In this document: positions 1 through 10,700 of the stretch, piece after piece
Layout: every line of letters starts with the position of its first letter
Position numbering within the stretch: the first letter of the stretch is position 1
Notes under the pieces: generated by a model
The model's input: only the letters and a program-made list of their open reading frames with translations
What the model was told of the DNA's origin: nothing
Databases searched by the model: none
Made by a program: the position numbers and the translations under genes
DNA from: Saccharomycopsis malanga
Taxonomy: Eukaryota; Ascomycota; Saccharomycetes; Ascoideales; Saccharomycopsidaceae
Assembly: GCA_004014935.1 (NCBI GenBank)
Contig: CP025325.1
Span: forward strand, 1,922,001 to 1,986,000
Length of the DNA stretch: 64,000 bases
Reading direction: 5' to 3'

Positions 1-1
1 T

Positions 2-1486
2 AAAAAGGCAGAGTTTGGCTTGAATAAACAGTTGATTGTATTGACCAAAAATTATAAAGTGTTCAACATCGAAACTGAGAATGGTCAAGTCAATTGGAAG
101 TTTGATCAACTATGGAAATTCCTTCCAAAAGATACCAAAGACTTTGCTATTACCAGTTTCTTGAACAATAATAACAAGTTTATTGAAATCTGGTTCACCA
201 ATGGCGACTTGTTAGTATTAAAACCTTCGACTGGTATTGTAGAAAGCTTCCAAAAGAGAAAAATTTCTCCTAACAAAAAAGTCATCCCAGTAAGTTTGAA
301 TGATCTCTCTGCTTTTAGCACTAATGGAAGTAGTAGCACGTTGTTGCTAAACGATGACTTGATCGTTGTGGAGGATACCAAATTGCAATATATAGATACC
401 AACGCAGCGGTTAAGGACACTGTTGTTCTTGAAGACGAGTTCTTTCTTATTGCCTCAAGCCCAGAGAAGTTGACATCTTATAAGTTCAATCATAGCAAAA
501 ATAACATTCCTACCTGGAAATTCAAAGTTTCTGAGGGGGAAAAAATCATTGCTACTAGTTTCAACAGTATAAACCGAAATAGCAAATCTCCAATTGGCTT
601 GATCCTTGGAGACAAATCTGTATTGTATAAATACCTTTATCCAAACTTTATTGCCTTTGCTATTTACAATGAAAAAGAGGCCAATTTGGTTATCAACATT
701 GCTGATGCTATTTCTGGTAAGATCATAAAGTCCATAACACATTTGGCTAGTGAGCAGATAGATTTGGTAAATTCCCGTTTCCAGTTGTTGATTAACGATA
801 ATTTCCTCATCTATTCGTTCTACAGCTACTATCCAACAGTATCTACCAAGATTAATGTGGTGGAATTTTTTGAATCTAGGAACTCTGATGAAAAATCTCT
901 TTCTGCCAACAAGTCAGTAATTTCAGTATTAAATAGTACACAGGAACTTTCTGCCCCATTCCTTAAATCTAAATCATACAACTTCCCATTTAAAATCGAC
1001 GACCTCGTCATCTCCAAGACCAAGTATGACATCACAATCAAGAATTTGATCTTAAAACTTGCTAACGGCCAAATCTTGCTTGTTCCAAAATTTATAATCA
1101 ACTCTAGAAGAATTGAAGGAAGAGAGCTTACCAAAGAAGAAAAATCTGAGTTTATGATGATTCCTTACGATGCTAATATCCCAATCAATAATAACGGAGT
1201 TATCACTCATAAAAGAGTGGTAATAACTGGCAATAACCGCGACTCGCAATATGAGCACTTCTTTTCCGTTGCTACAGAATTAGAAAGTACTTCGCTTGTA
1301 TGTTATTTGAATAACGACTTGTTTTGCACAAAAATTTATCCTTCACTACAGTTTGATGTTTTGAGTTCAAGTTTCAATAAAGTAAAATTGCTAATTACTA
1401 TAGTGGGTCTTGTGGTATTACACTTGGTTACCAAAACTTGGGTCCTGAACAAAAAATTAAACTCTTTCTGGGTTGACAACTATTGA
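2..1486 (+). CDS. EMC1: ER membrane complex subunit 1, 3' part (5' end outside window)
   Basis: Large lumenal subunit of the ER membrane protein complex, which inserts tail-anchored and multipass proteins. The frame is open to the left edge with no initiator ATG, so this is the C-terminal ~495 residues of a longer protein; the in-frame TTG at 20 is not a believable start. What is seen: a beta-rich region with short segments such as NGQVNWKF, typical of the EMC1 propeller, then near the C-terminus the family block ESTSLVCYLNNDLFCTKI followed by a single hydrophobic segment (about KLLITIVGLVVLHLV) and a short basic tail ending in FWVDNY. This matches the EMC1 C-terminal domain, in which a conserved ESTSLV-type motif precedes the one TM helix. 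It is convergent with the next gene. Confidence 0.88.
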   Translation, partial: KKAEFGLNKQLIVLTKNYKVFNIETENGQVNWKFDQLWKFLPKDTKDFAITSFLNNNNKFIEIWFTNGDLLVLKPSTGIVESFQKRKISPNKKVIPVSLNDLSAFSTNGSSSTLLLNDDLIVVEDTKLQYIDTNAAVKDTVVLEDEFFLIASSPEKLTSYKFNHSKNNIPTWKFKVSEGEKIIATSFNSINRNSKSPIGLILGDKSVLYKYLYPNFIAFAIYNEKEANLVINIADAISGKIIKSITHLASEQIDLVNSRFQLLINDNFLIYSFYSYYPTVSTKINVVEFFESRNSDEKSLSANKSVISVLNSTQELSAPFLKSKSYNFPFKIDDLVISKTKYDITIKNLILKLANGQILLVPKFIINSRRIEGRELTKEEKSEFMMIPYDANIPINNNGVITHKRVVITGNNRDSQYEHFFSVATELESTSLVCYLNNDLFCTKIYPSLQFDVLSSSFNKVKLLITIVGLVVLHLVTKTWVLNKKLNSFWVDNY

Positions 1487-2348
1487 GTTTTTCTTTTCGT
1501 CCTGTTGTTATTTAGTACATTATTTTTGTTCTATTTTTGACATAGCTCAGTTTTGATCGAAACTTGTAATTGACCACTAAAGATCACTGCTTTAGGTTTT
1601 TTTCCTGTTGAGCTTACCTCAGTATAGCTTGCATAACTGGAAATATAATAATGATAAGAATCACAAGGACAAATAGTAAGCGTTTAATTTATTCATCGGT
1701 GTTTTCGTCATTAGATGTAAACGAGTTTAGTTGGTCAGAAAATCAAAAAAAAAAACAAAAAAAAAAAAAAAAAAAAGAATAATAATAATGTACGTAATCT
1801 AATTCTTTCAATACCATTTATTTAAACAAAATGTTTTACTTTAATTTGTAAATCTAACTGTAGAAGTTTGAGTCAAAATTAACCTAAAATTCACTATTCA
1901 TTAAAATTTATGATGGAAAGGTATATGAGATCTTCATAGCAATATATAATGGTACTTTTGTTTCCACGATCATAACCTGTTTTATTGAACACGCCAGCAG
2001 TAATTTCATTAGTTTTCTTTCTTCCTTCAAATTAGGTGTCCTGTGCAATTGCTTGATTATGACTATTCGCTATTTTTTAGCTACGTTGTAAAGATGCCAG
2101 TAGTTTAACTACACTCTAACTACAGTCTAACTACAGGCAGTTCATAGTGAAGTAATAGAAATCTAATACAGGAACTGCGAACAAGATAAAAGTACCGTAT
2201 TGAGATATAATTGCGATTTGAAGTCAAAAACAATTACAGAGCATATATTCCCATACCAATTAGCAAAACAAACAAAAAAAAAATATCAAAAATCATAAAA
2301 AGAAGAAACTCAAAAAAAATCTAACATACAATTTTACGTAAATTGTGA
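1487..2348. other. convergent intergenic region with A-tract and small tandem repeat
   Basis: 862 bp between two convergent 3' ends. It holds a near-pure A run at 1745-1776 followed by an AAT microsatellite, and three imperfect 11-bp copies of a TAACTACA-containing unit at about 2105-2137. Several A/T-rich stretches could serve as 3'-end formation signals. I see no credible ORF or structural RNA. Confidence 0.6.
1745..1776. repeat. poly(dA) tract interrupted once
   Basis: About 31 A with a single C, followed directly by (AAT)n. It is a nucleosome-excluding type of tract, between convergent genes. Confidence 0.9.
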
Positions 2349-4058
2349 TTATTGACCCTGCCTATTGTGGCTGCTTTCGAGAACCTGATCGATAGGCGAA
2401 GGTACTGGCCGTTGTGATAGTGGGGTGTCGTTGCTTACGATTACATCGCCGTTATAATAATGCACTATGGCATTGCCATGGTTGCCTGGCTGGGCGGTGC
2501 TGTTGCTTATATTGTACTCGCTGAAAGGACTATCAGTCATTTGTATATGATTTTGTGGATCCACTGGAGTACCTAGCTGGATTTCTGTGAGGTTATGGAG
2601 TTGAATAGTGTCTCCATTTTCGTTAGCATTACCGTCATGCATAGATTCGTTATTCTTATTCTTTTTTGCATTGGAAGCACTGTTAGAGTTATGGTTTTTA
2701 GTTTTAAAAGGAGCAAGTGATGACAACTTGGATGGTTTCAAAGAATGGGCAGCAAATCTTCCTAATTTAGTTCGCTGGCGTCCTTTCAATATTGGGTTAC
2801 GGAAATGATAACTGGAAAACGCGCCGGCATCACTTGTATGAGAATGGAGATGTGTTTGTTCGGAAGAACTTCTTATGCGTTTAAGTTTGGGCAAATCATC
2901 ATTTAAAATCTGTCTTCCAAGCACTGTGGTCTGTTCGTTGATCTTTTCGTATTTCTGAATTTTGTAATATAATTCCCAGACCAAAATGCTGATTAATATT
3001 GGAAAAAAGTCCGACATTAAAGTAGCCCAGTTAGATATCTTGTTTGAGACAACCGATGTAAGATAGAATATGAATGGGCATACTAGAAGGACACTAGTAA
3101 AAAGAGTCAAGGCAACCACCTGTTTTAAAAAAGCAAAGTCACGTTTAACAAAGATATAGATATACACACAAACTGGGAACACTGAATAGATGAAAAAGTC
3201 CACAATTCTAGTCATCACGGTATAAAAAACCTGAGCTTTGGTTTTGCTGTAGATTCTTTCAAAATATTGGTGATACTGGTAGTTCAAGTAGCCCGAACCT
3301 TCATCCACATCTGGAAATGCCTTACTATCAGTTATGTAGGAGAGGGTATTGAATACAAGGAGTAATACAAAGGCTAAACCAGTGAAATTTCTTATAGTGG
3401 ACTTGAACCGGATAGAATAAAGGTTCATTAAAATGTCGCCCCATGACAAAATTGTTAACAACCTCACAATGATTGTGAAAGCAAACGAAAGTTTGTGATG
3501 AAGAGCTTGGCTTTGAAACTCGTCGGCGTCTTGGTAATTATAAATAAACTGGGCATCTAACACTTTGGTAGTTTTGCTAAGTACAACGGAGATGGTGATG
3601 GCATAGAATAGGACCAAAAAGCTGGAAATCTTGGACTTCTGGCTGGGAGACAAAACAAGTAAAAGAACTAACGACCAGGCTGCAACACTGACAGCACTTA
3701 AAATATAGCATATCGTGATGAATCCGTTCAGAAACGAGTCCCGAAGATATGACGAAGCAATAGGAAACGAAGATGAGTAATTCTGCAGAGCGAAGTCGTG
3801 TGGTAGTGCGGACTGGTTGAAAAAGCTACCATTTGCGATATACGTGTATAAAGACTGAGGCGGGAGATTGTAGATTGATTTGTTAGAGCAATTTGTTAGA
3901 AAAAGATACGGATAATGTAAAGTGTTATTGACAAACGAGTCTGAGGAAGGATCCTGGTATGCAACATAGCCGTTGAGGAGCACATACAAAGAACATCCCG
4001 AGCTCCTAGTAAAAGAATCTAGCTTGTGAAATGTGTCCATTTCATTGTTGGCTATCAA
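2349..4058 (-). CDS. seven-TM alkaline pH sensor of the PalH/Rim21/Dfg16 family
   Basis: Plasma-membrane sensor thought to start the Rim101/PacC alkaline-pH pathway through ESCRT-linked processing. The 569-aa product has an N-terminal extracellular part with Cys22, Cys57 and several N-glycosylation sequons, then seven hydrophobic segments at about 111-136, 145-161, 190-210, 224-242, 284-304, 312-336 and 344-365. After the last helix comes WELYYKIQKYEKI and, ten residues on, VLGRQI, the juxtamembrane arrangement seen in PalH-like proteins. The ~190-residue cytoplasmic tail is polar and Ser/Asn-rich. Yeasts usually have two paralogues (RIM21 and DFG16), and I cannot decide which this is. A second in-frame ATG at codon 7 is an alternative start. 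Confidence 0.75.
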   Translation of the reverse strand: MIANNEMDTFHKLDSFTRSSGCSLYVLLNGYVAYQDPSSDSFVNNTLHYPYLFLTNCSNKSIYNLPPQSLYTYIANGSFFNQSALPHDFALQNYSSSFPIASSYLRDSFLNGFITICYILSAVSVAAWSLVLLLVLSPSQKSKISSFLVLFYAITISVVLSKTTKVLDAQFIYNYQDADEFQSQALHHKLSFAFTIIVRLLTILSWGDILMNLYSIRFKSTIRNFTGLAFVLLLVFNTLSYITDSKAFPDVDEGSGYLNYQYHQYFERIYSKTKAQVFYTVMTRIVDFFIYSVFPVCVYIYIFVKRDFAFLKQVVALTLFTSVLLVCPFIFYLTSVVSNKISNWATLMSDFFPILISILVWELYYKIQKYEKINEQTTVLGRQILNDDLPKLKRIRSSSEQTHLHSHTSDAGAFSSYHFRNPILKGRQRTKLGRFAAHSLKPSKLSSLAPFKTKNHNSNSASNAKKNKNNESMHDGNANENGDTIQLHNLTEIQLGTPVDPQNHIQMTDSPFSEYNISNSTAQPGNHGNAIVHYYNGDVIVSNDTPLSQRPVPSPIDQVLESSHNRQGQ

Positions 4059-4762
4059 CGTTCAATCAACACCAGAAGAATGATAGAATGCTTTGATTGA
4101 TAACCGTGAAGCGAAAAAGACGGAAAACGAAAAAGCGGAGCGCATGCACGTGCATCAACATCCAAAGAAGGAAATATTGTGCCAAAACGGTGATCAACTA
4201 GTATGTTGAGATGTTATCTAGCAATATAGCATACCATAGCAAAAGTGTAAGTTATATGAAAGTATAATAGAAAGTGCTGATGCTTAATTTTGGTTTGATA
4301 AATAAAAGGGCTTTGTTTATAATGTATGATTATACACACTGACCGTATTTTACATATAATTGTATGCATCGATATGCACAAAGCACATGAACCAGTTTTC
4401 ACATATAATTCTGAAGTACATAGAAGAACATTTATAGACAGACTTGTGCGAATATTTTATATTCAGCACTTCCAGAAAAATGATATAAATTGCAAAGGCT
4501 CCAATTTAAACGTTACATGCCACTCGACAGGTATGGGATGAGGTCCCCAGAGTCGATTTGAATATCGCTAGACAAATTGGTCAAACCACGAACTAACAGA
4601 AACACCACTGCAAAAACAAAACTAAAAAAAAAAAACCAATTTCAAAATAAAAACAATCCAGAAATAATAAAACAGGGAAAAAATGTAAAGGAAGAGGTGA
4701 AAAAAAGACGTGAAAAACGATGAAAACCCACAATTGAAATATAATACAAAAAAAATAGCAGC
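4059..4762. other. intergenic region upstream of the pH-sensor gene
   Basis: 704 bp between two minus-strand genes, carrying the promoter of the pH-sensor gene on its left and the 3' end of the next gene on its right. Near the sensor gene it has a perfect ATGCACGTGCAT palindrome (listed separately). The right part (about 4590-4700) is very A-rich. The short frames here look accidental. Confidence 0.6.
4144..4155. promoter_or_regulatory. CACGTG E-box inside a 12-bp palindrome
   Basis: ATGCACGTGCAT lies 86 bp upstream of the pH-sensor ATG. CACGTG is the core bound by bHLH factors such as Cbf1 and Pho4. Function here is inferred from motif and position only. Confidence 0.45.
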
Positions 4763-6523
4763 TTATTTCGGGGCAGCAACACATGGCAGGTTTGAAAATG
4801 AAAAGTCCTCAAGCCCTCCAAAAGCAGGAAAGGAATCATCCAAGGAGCCTGGCTTCACATTGACTTCGACTTGTTGTGAACTTTTGTTAGATTCTTGTTC
4901 ATTAGAAAAGTATTGAAGTTGATCTGGTGTTCTCACTTGGTATGGAGAGGCCTGTTGATATGGAGAGATTGTATGATAGGTTTCAGGTTGGCTTGAAAAC
5001 TCCAGGAGGCTTGGAGACAGTTGGTACGATTGGCTTGAAGGATCCAACTGATCAGGCACCATTTGGTTTATGATGTCGCCATAGGACATTGTCTGGTTTG
5101 ATAATGTTATATCAAGGTTTAGTTCACCAACAGCGTTTTCCAAGGCTTGGCTGAGTGTGTCTTTTTCCTGGTTTATCCAGCTAGTTGGGTCAGAGATGAT
5201 TGGAGTGTTGGCATTCGCCAGATTACTGAAGAATATGTTGCTATTCCATGGCGGCAGCTGATTGGGTAACATAAGCAGAGGTGTATTTTCATCTACCGTG
5301 TTTTGTGCTTGTTGAGGATTGTCCTCAAATTTGACGGTTGGGCTATTACAGCTCATAATGGCTTGTTCAGGAGCTCCTTGGCTTTCCAAAACTGGAGGGT
5401 GGTCTAAATAGTCGCTAGAATCAGACTTTGGCGTATACTGATTGTGCTGGCAGTCTTTTATTGAGTCTTTCATTGAATTAACAGTAGAGGCGCTGAACGG
5501 CCGGTTGGTGTTGTACCAGGCTTTGGATTTAGAGTGATATGTTGAAGGATATGCAGGCATATCAAACTCAAAGTATTGAAAGTCGCTGGTGACAGAAAAC
5601 GACTGTGAACACTGGCAAACAGGAAGCGCAATAGGATCAGGGTCCAAATTATAATCAACAGGAGGGTCACATTTGTGAGATGCGGTAACAGTAACATCAC
5701 TTAAGGTTGATGTTCCACTGCTGCTGCTGTCTGTATCCAATGGCATGTTAGGGGATCTCGCAATATCTGTTGCCGGTTCCAAGGCTCTTTGCCTAAACGG
5801 TTTGTGTTTCTGGCAAGGAAATGGATGAAGCTTTGCACTCTCATGGTAGCAAACAGTATGGCATGAAGTACAGATAAACCGGTTGGCATAGTAGAAACTA
5901 GCAAGTATCGAATTGTTGATTGTGCCGTTCTGCTCAATGGTTTTTTCCAAGTGGTTGAAAATATGCCTTTTTGCGGTTCTCAAGTCGCCAAAACCAAGAT
6001 AATAATGTGGACAGGTGTCAAAACAGCAAAACGCAAACCGTCTGATCTTGTGGTTGTCTAAGAATTCGGCAAAAGCAGCATAAGAATCAAACCGCAGCTT
6101 CCTCTTTTCATGGGGTGCAATTGCCAGAAGCACGCCGCGTGTGGCTTTCATCTCATCACCAACCAAAACAGCATGGGCAGCAGCAGGACCCATCATCTGG
6201 ATAATTGCTTGGTAATATTTGCCAGGCACAATGTTGCGCACCAGCCCCAGACAACAGTCAACGCGACCAGCAATATAGTCACAATATAGCGGGTCTTCAG
6301 TCGCATACTCATGGCCCAGCACGTTTTTCACAAAATAACACTCGGCCTCGTCATGAAGACATGGCAAATGGTTGAGTCTAGGCAAATGCCGGACAAGCTG
6401 TAAGAACAGAAGACCGTTTGGATCAACAGATTCTAGCTCAACTAAAGAAGGGTTGCTAGGACGCTTGCGGATCTTGCGGTGGCTCTCTCTCACTTTAGGG
6501 GAAGAAGGTCTTTTGAAAACCAT
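4763..6523 (-). CDS. putative zinc-binding transcription factor, unrecognised
   Basis: 586 residues from the ATG at 6523. The frame runs open for 59 more codons to 6700, but that stretch looks like 5' leader, while MVFKRPSSPK gives a basic start. What is seen: a basic N-terminus (KIRKRPSNP), a compact globular region (about 35-160), then a Cys/His-rich segment. The first cluster (about 164-191) reads FCCFDTC...KRHIFNH, resembling a C2H2 finger with a wide spacing. The second (about 218-240) reads CTSCHTVC...FPCQKH. The C-terminal ~330 residues are Ser/Gln/Pro/Asn-rich and acidic, as in activation domains. Genes of this shape with long promoters are often regulators in this clade. I do not recognise the orthologue, and DNA binding is inference. 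Confidence 0.6.
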   Translation of the reverse strand: MVFKRPSSPKVRESHRKIRKRPSNPSLVELESVDPNGLLFLQLVRHLPRLNHLPCLHDEAECYFVKNVLGHEYATEDPLYCDYIAGRVDCCLGLVRNIVPGKYYQAIIQMMGPAAAHAVLVGDEMKATRGVLLAIAPHEKRKLRFDSYAAFAEFLDNHKIRRFAFCCFDTCPHYYLGFGDLRTAKRHIFNHLEKTIEQNGTINNSILASFYYANRFICTSCHTVCYHESAKLHPFPCQKHKPFRQRALEPATDIARSPNMPLDTDSSSSGTSTLSDVTVTASHKCDPPVDYNLDPDPIALPVCQCSQSFSVTSDFQYFEFDMPAYPSTYHSKSKAWYNTNRPFSASTVNSMKDSIKDCQHNQYTPKSDSSDYLDHPPVLESQGAPEQAIMSCNSPTVKFEDNPQQAQNTVDENTPLLMLPNQLPPWNSNIFFSNLANANTPIISDPTSWINQEKDTLSQALENAVGELNLDITLSNQTMSYGDIINQMVPDQLDPSSQSYQLSPSLLEFSSQPETYHTISPYQQASPYQVRTPDQLQYFSNEQESNKSSQQVEVNVKPGSLDDSFPAFGGLEDFSFSNLPCVAAPK

Positions 6524-7799
6524 TTTAGATGAGCAGTAGAAATTGAAAATATGTTGCGACTTACTACCTGTCAATGTAAGACAAGCAAGGTCGACCAGAC
6601 GACTGTGAAAAATTTTCAAGGAACAGCTAGCTAAAGTATCAGCAGCAGGGGCTGGTGATAGAAAGTTTTGGAAAAAACCGCAGCTACAAGTGGTAGACAA
6701 GGGAAAACACTGGCCCTTTATACAATTTGGAAGCCTCTAATGAGACAAGTTTCGTGATAAGAAACGAAAACAAACATGTAAAGCGGAAAATTAAGGATGA
6801 GGAAAACTAAGAAAATATTGATTTACGATATAATACGAGGTGATAGGTGAAAAATACAGCATGGCTAGTTATATCAACGTTTTTTGGTAATATAATGCAC
6901 ATGTAGGTTGGTGCAGTAGGTGGTGGGTGGCGGCATGCATGCCACTGCCATGCTATGCATGCAAGATGCTCATTGCGCGTGCGTGGGCTGGCTGCTGCAT
7001 AGAGCGGCTCCTGCCCAAAATGAGGTAGCCCAGCACTGACAAGTCAATATGACAAGGACAGGTGGACGATATATATTAATATGAAGGGCGAGACAATTAT
7101 GGCTGGTAACGTTGGCTAAAAGGTCAGAAGGAATTAGTCATCTATATAGGTTTGGAAGACAACAGGCACTGACAATGACGGAACTGGTTAATTAAATAGT
7201 GACCCACGCGAGACACTCAATGGAACACTGCTTCCAAAGGGGCAGTTCTCATAACAAGGTAACTGAGATAATGAAACTATGGATACTTGCATATGCTGGG
7301 CGAAGACGCACTAATGCGCAACATGATAACAAGGGCATGACACTAGCTTGGCTAACACGTCACATAGAAACGTCACATCCAAGCAAACGCGTAACAGTCA
7401 ATATGAACAATAAATAGCATAGTATTAATATGACAAACATGTAAAAAACATAAAACAAAACAAAAAAAAACGTAATCATGTAACATATATAACTTATCGT
7501 ATCGTATCGTGGCATAAATAAACATGTAGCTTGAGAAAGATAACTTTTTGAATAAAAGGGATAATATACATCATACATAAGTTCGTAATACATGGGTATA
7601 CACTCCAAGACACCCCCTCCTCCGCTTCCATTGCTGCATGCACTTGTTCCTCTTCCATTTCATTTCGTCTTGACAACCGGTTGCCTATTGCTTCTTTCTA
7701 GTTAACTTGTTTTGGCAAACTAGACTCTAATTAAGCAAACAAGCTAAAGAACAAACAAAAAAAAGTCAACAAACCACTAAATAGGCTGTTAACAAGGTC
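6524..7799. other. promoter region of the zinc-binding protein gene
   Basis: 1.28 kb between two minus-strand genes. A GC-rich island at about 6900-7060 is full of GCATGC/ATGCAT palindromes (GGCATGCATGCC and CTATGCATGCAAG) and stands out from the AT-rich surroundings. Around 7495-7510 there is a short CGTAT tandem. No credible ORF was seen; the frame at 7199-7417 lacks coding character. Confidence 0.5.
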
Positions 7800-10700
7800 T
7801 CAAACATTGGTCTTTTCAATTTCCCAAACGAGATATTTTCTCAATTGAAGCAATCCCTCACCTAGATTTTGAAATATGTTAAATCCAAGTTCCTCGTCAA
7901 AGATTTTGTCAAACAAAAACTCCCCGACTCTCAAAATTTTTAAACTTGTTTTGTAGCGTAAATTTTTCTCTTCCATAACAGCAAGGTTGTCAAGATTATT
8001 TGTCTGAGACATACTACTGTGGCTTTCCAAACCATAATGTAAGACGGAAAACTCTTCCAACTTGCTAAATATACCCAAAATCAATTTGTAGTACTTGAGT
8101 TTTTTCATGAAACTCTGGTTATTCAACAACCCTAGAATTGAATCGTTACCTATATGACGGTTGCCATGATCATCTTCGAATAACAGACCCAAAGAGCTAC
8201 CATGCTGATTGTTGCTAGTAGTGGGCCCTTGTTTGATGGAATTTATGACTACTCCATCAATACCATTACAATATTTTTCGAAATTGAACGAAAATTTGCA
8301 AAGCACTAAGAAAATATCAAACAAGATTTGTAAGTTCAATGAAAGAATCTTTGTAAAACTTTTTTTACTGACCATATTATCTATTATTCCTATAGCGAAC
8401 AAGTCATTTTCATCATTATCAAGCCCGTTGCTAGTAGGCAACCCACTATTCATTAGTACTGCATCCTCAACAAAAAATAAGTCAATGAGGATCTTAATAC
8501 CAAACTTGACACTTTGCAACTCATTACGTAACGCCAAATTGTCAGTTGTCTTTTCGTTCGCTTCCACTAATGTCTTGGCAATTTTCTTCCAGCTTTTGGA
8601 CCATACAGAGGAGTATCGGATCTTATTGAGATTGATATAGCTTTTGCTAAAATGCTTGAAAACTAGGTAATTACCCAATACACGGGCATCTAATCTCAAT
8701 AAATTACACGAATCATTGTAAAACAGTTCGTGATTCTTATTCATATATCTGGGTATTTGGCTCATGAAATTCAAATCCCAACGTTCCAATAGATCTTCAT
8801 CCTGATTCACATTACTATCACGCAGAGCCAAGTATTGGTGTAAACCAAACTGCAAGGAAACCAATCCATAAGCCGAAACTTTCTCATCCAAGACTTCTTT
8901 GTTAACAAGCTTATGTAACACAGTTTGAAAGTCAGGAGTGTTGATATCAATATGAACACAAGAGGTTGAATTTTCGCCTAAAGTTGAATGAAAATTAAGC
9001 TCAAAGTTGGGTAATTTGAGATACATCTCATTGATATTGAATATTTTTTCGATCTTTAGTCCATAGAAATAGTTTAACAAATTAGATATGTTGAATATAG
9101 TGTATACTGTACGAATTTTGCTTTCGTAGATTAATAACAACACTTCTTTGTTTCTCTTTTGTGGCTCTTTGTTATAAGCCAGCTGATCAAACTTTAGTTT
9201 ATTTAGGTTGGATGACCTAATCAAGGCAATCAAAGCATTTACTTGCTTCAATATAATCTCAGAAGACGAATCAAACTCAGCAAATAAGCCATATATAACA
9301 CTAAGAGTGAGAGACTGTATCAACCAAAGAGGCGAGGAGTTGTTTGGTGTCAAATTGTTCTTTTTGCGAGAATCCAAATACACATGAATACATCTTCTGG
9401 ATGCCTCGTACAAATTAGAAGCTTCTCGCTTGTTATTGGAAACGATTGCCCCCAAAGTAGCAACAAGCAAAGGTAAACAAACTGCAGCTGCATCTTTTTC
9501 ATCTGAAACACTATCCTCGCTGCCCTCTTTAGGGTTTTGATCCTTAGCATTGGAAAGGCTGCTTGATTCCCAGTAGCAGCTTGTCAACTTGTCCATATTA
9601 GCTTCTGTCAAAAAGAATTCGTGAATAAAAGGCATATGGTTGTTGAACTTGTCACAAAATACGCCGACAAACTCATTCAAGCGTTGATTGTCTACAATGG
9701 TTGGTGACGGGATGCCAATGAAGGGGTACTTGAGCAACGTTTTAAAGATTTTGCTTCGGGAATACTTGCTGAACAACAGTTTGGTCTTAGGACTTTGTTT
9801 TGTTTCGGGATGGCCATTTGTTTTATTTGTCAGAGGCATTCGAATAGGTCTGGGGTTGCTTGTTGTCAGAGAATTCAGCTGTTGGGAATAATTTCTATTT
9901 AAAAAGATGTTTGAACTGTTGTTGCTCTCTAACATTTTTGGTGATACGTTTCTTATAGGGGAATTGATATTAGATGAGGAAAGGTCACTTGGTGTTGCCA
10001 TTGAGTTGTTAACATTGACACCATAATAAGAATATCCATTTGAGATATTGTTAAAATGCTGAAAATAAAGATTGCCATTATTATTCGAGTGAGGCATGGC
10101 ATTTTTACTATCCGTACTTGTAGCGCCATTAGATTGAATTAGATTGTTTAGCAATTGCTCCTGATTACTGGAGTTAGAGCTGACCATGGTTTGAGTGCTA
10201 TTAGTGGACTTTCCAGAATCGTTTCTGTTCATGTTGTTAGCAAGAGCACTTTTTTTCATTTGCGACAGACCTTCTTTGCTAGAATTATTCAAATAAAACT
10301 GAAAGTTTTGTAAATTGTTTAACTCAGAGATCAAATCGTATTCCTGGCTGATTTCCTCTGATTTGAGCTTCCTATCGTTATCTGTTGAGCTGTTGTCTTT
10401 TTTAATGGCATTCTTAGGGTTTCCGTATATACCAAAACTATTTTTCAAGTGTTCGTTCATTTGTTTGCTCAATTTAGGTTCGCTCAGTCCATAAAAGTCA
10501 TCAGAATAGAACGAATAGCCATACAACAGGCCAAACTCGTTTTCGGGGCCATCACCATTTTGATTGTCTTTAGTTTCTGTATTGTTATTAGGTGAGTTTT
10601 TAACATTAGTAGAGTATGAAGAAGACTCATCAGAAGAAAACTTGTTTAGTTGGTTCTGAAAATCATTGATTCTCTTTGAAAAGTCATCATATACATTATT

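Noticed and set aside
6524-6700. Longer N-terminus for the Cys/His-rich protein (start at 6700)
   Set aside because: The added 59 residues look like untranslated leader, and the internal ATG has a basic, regulator-like start.
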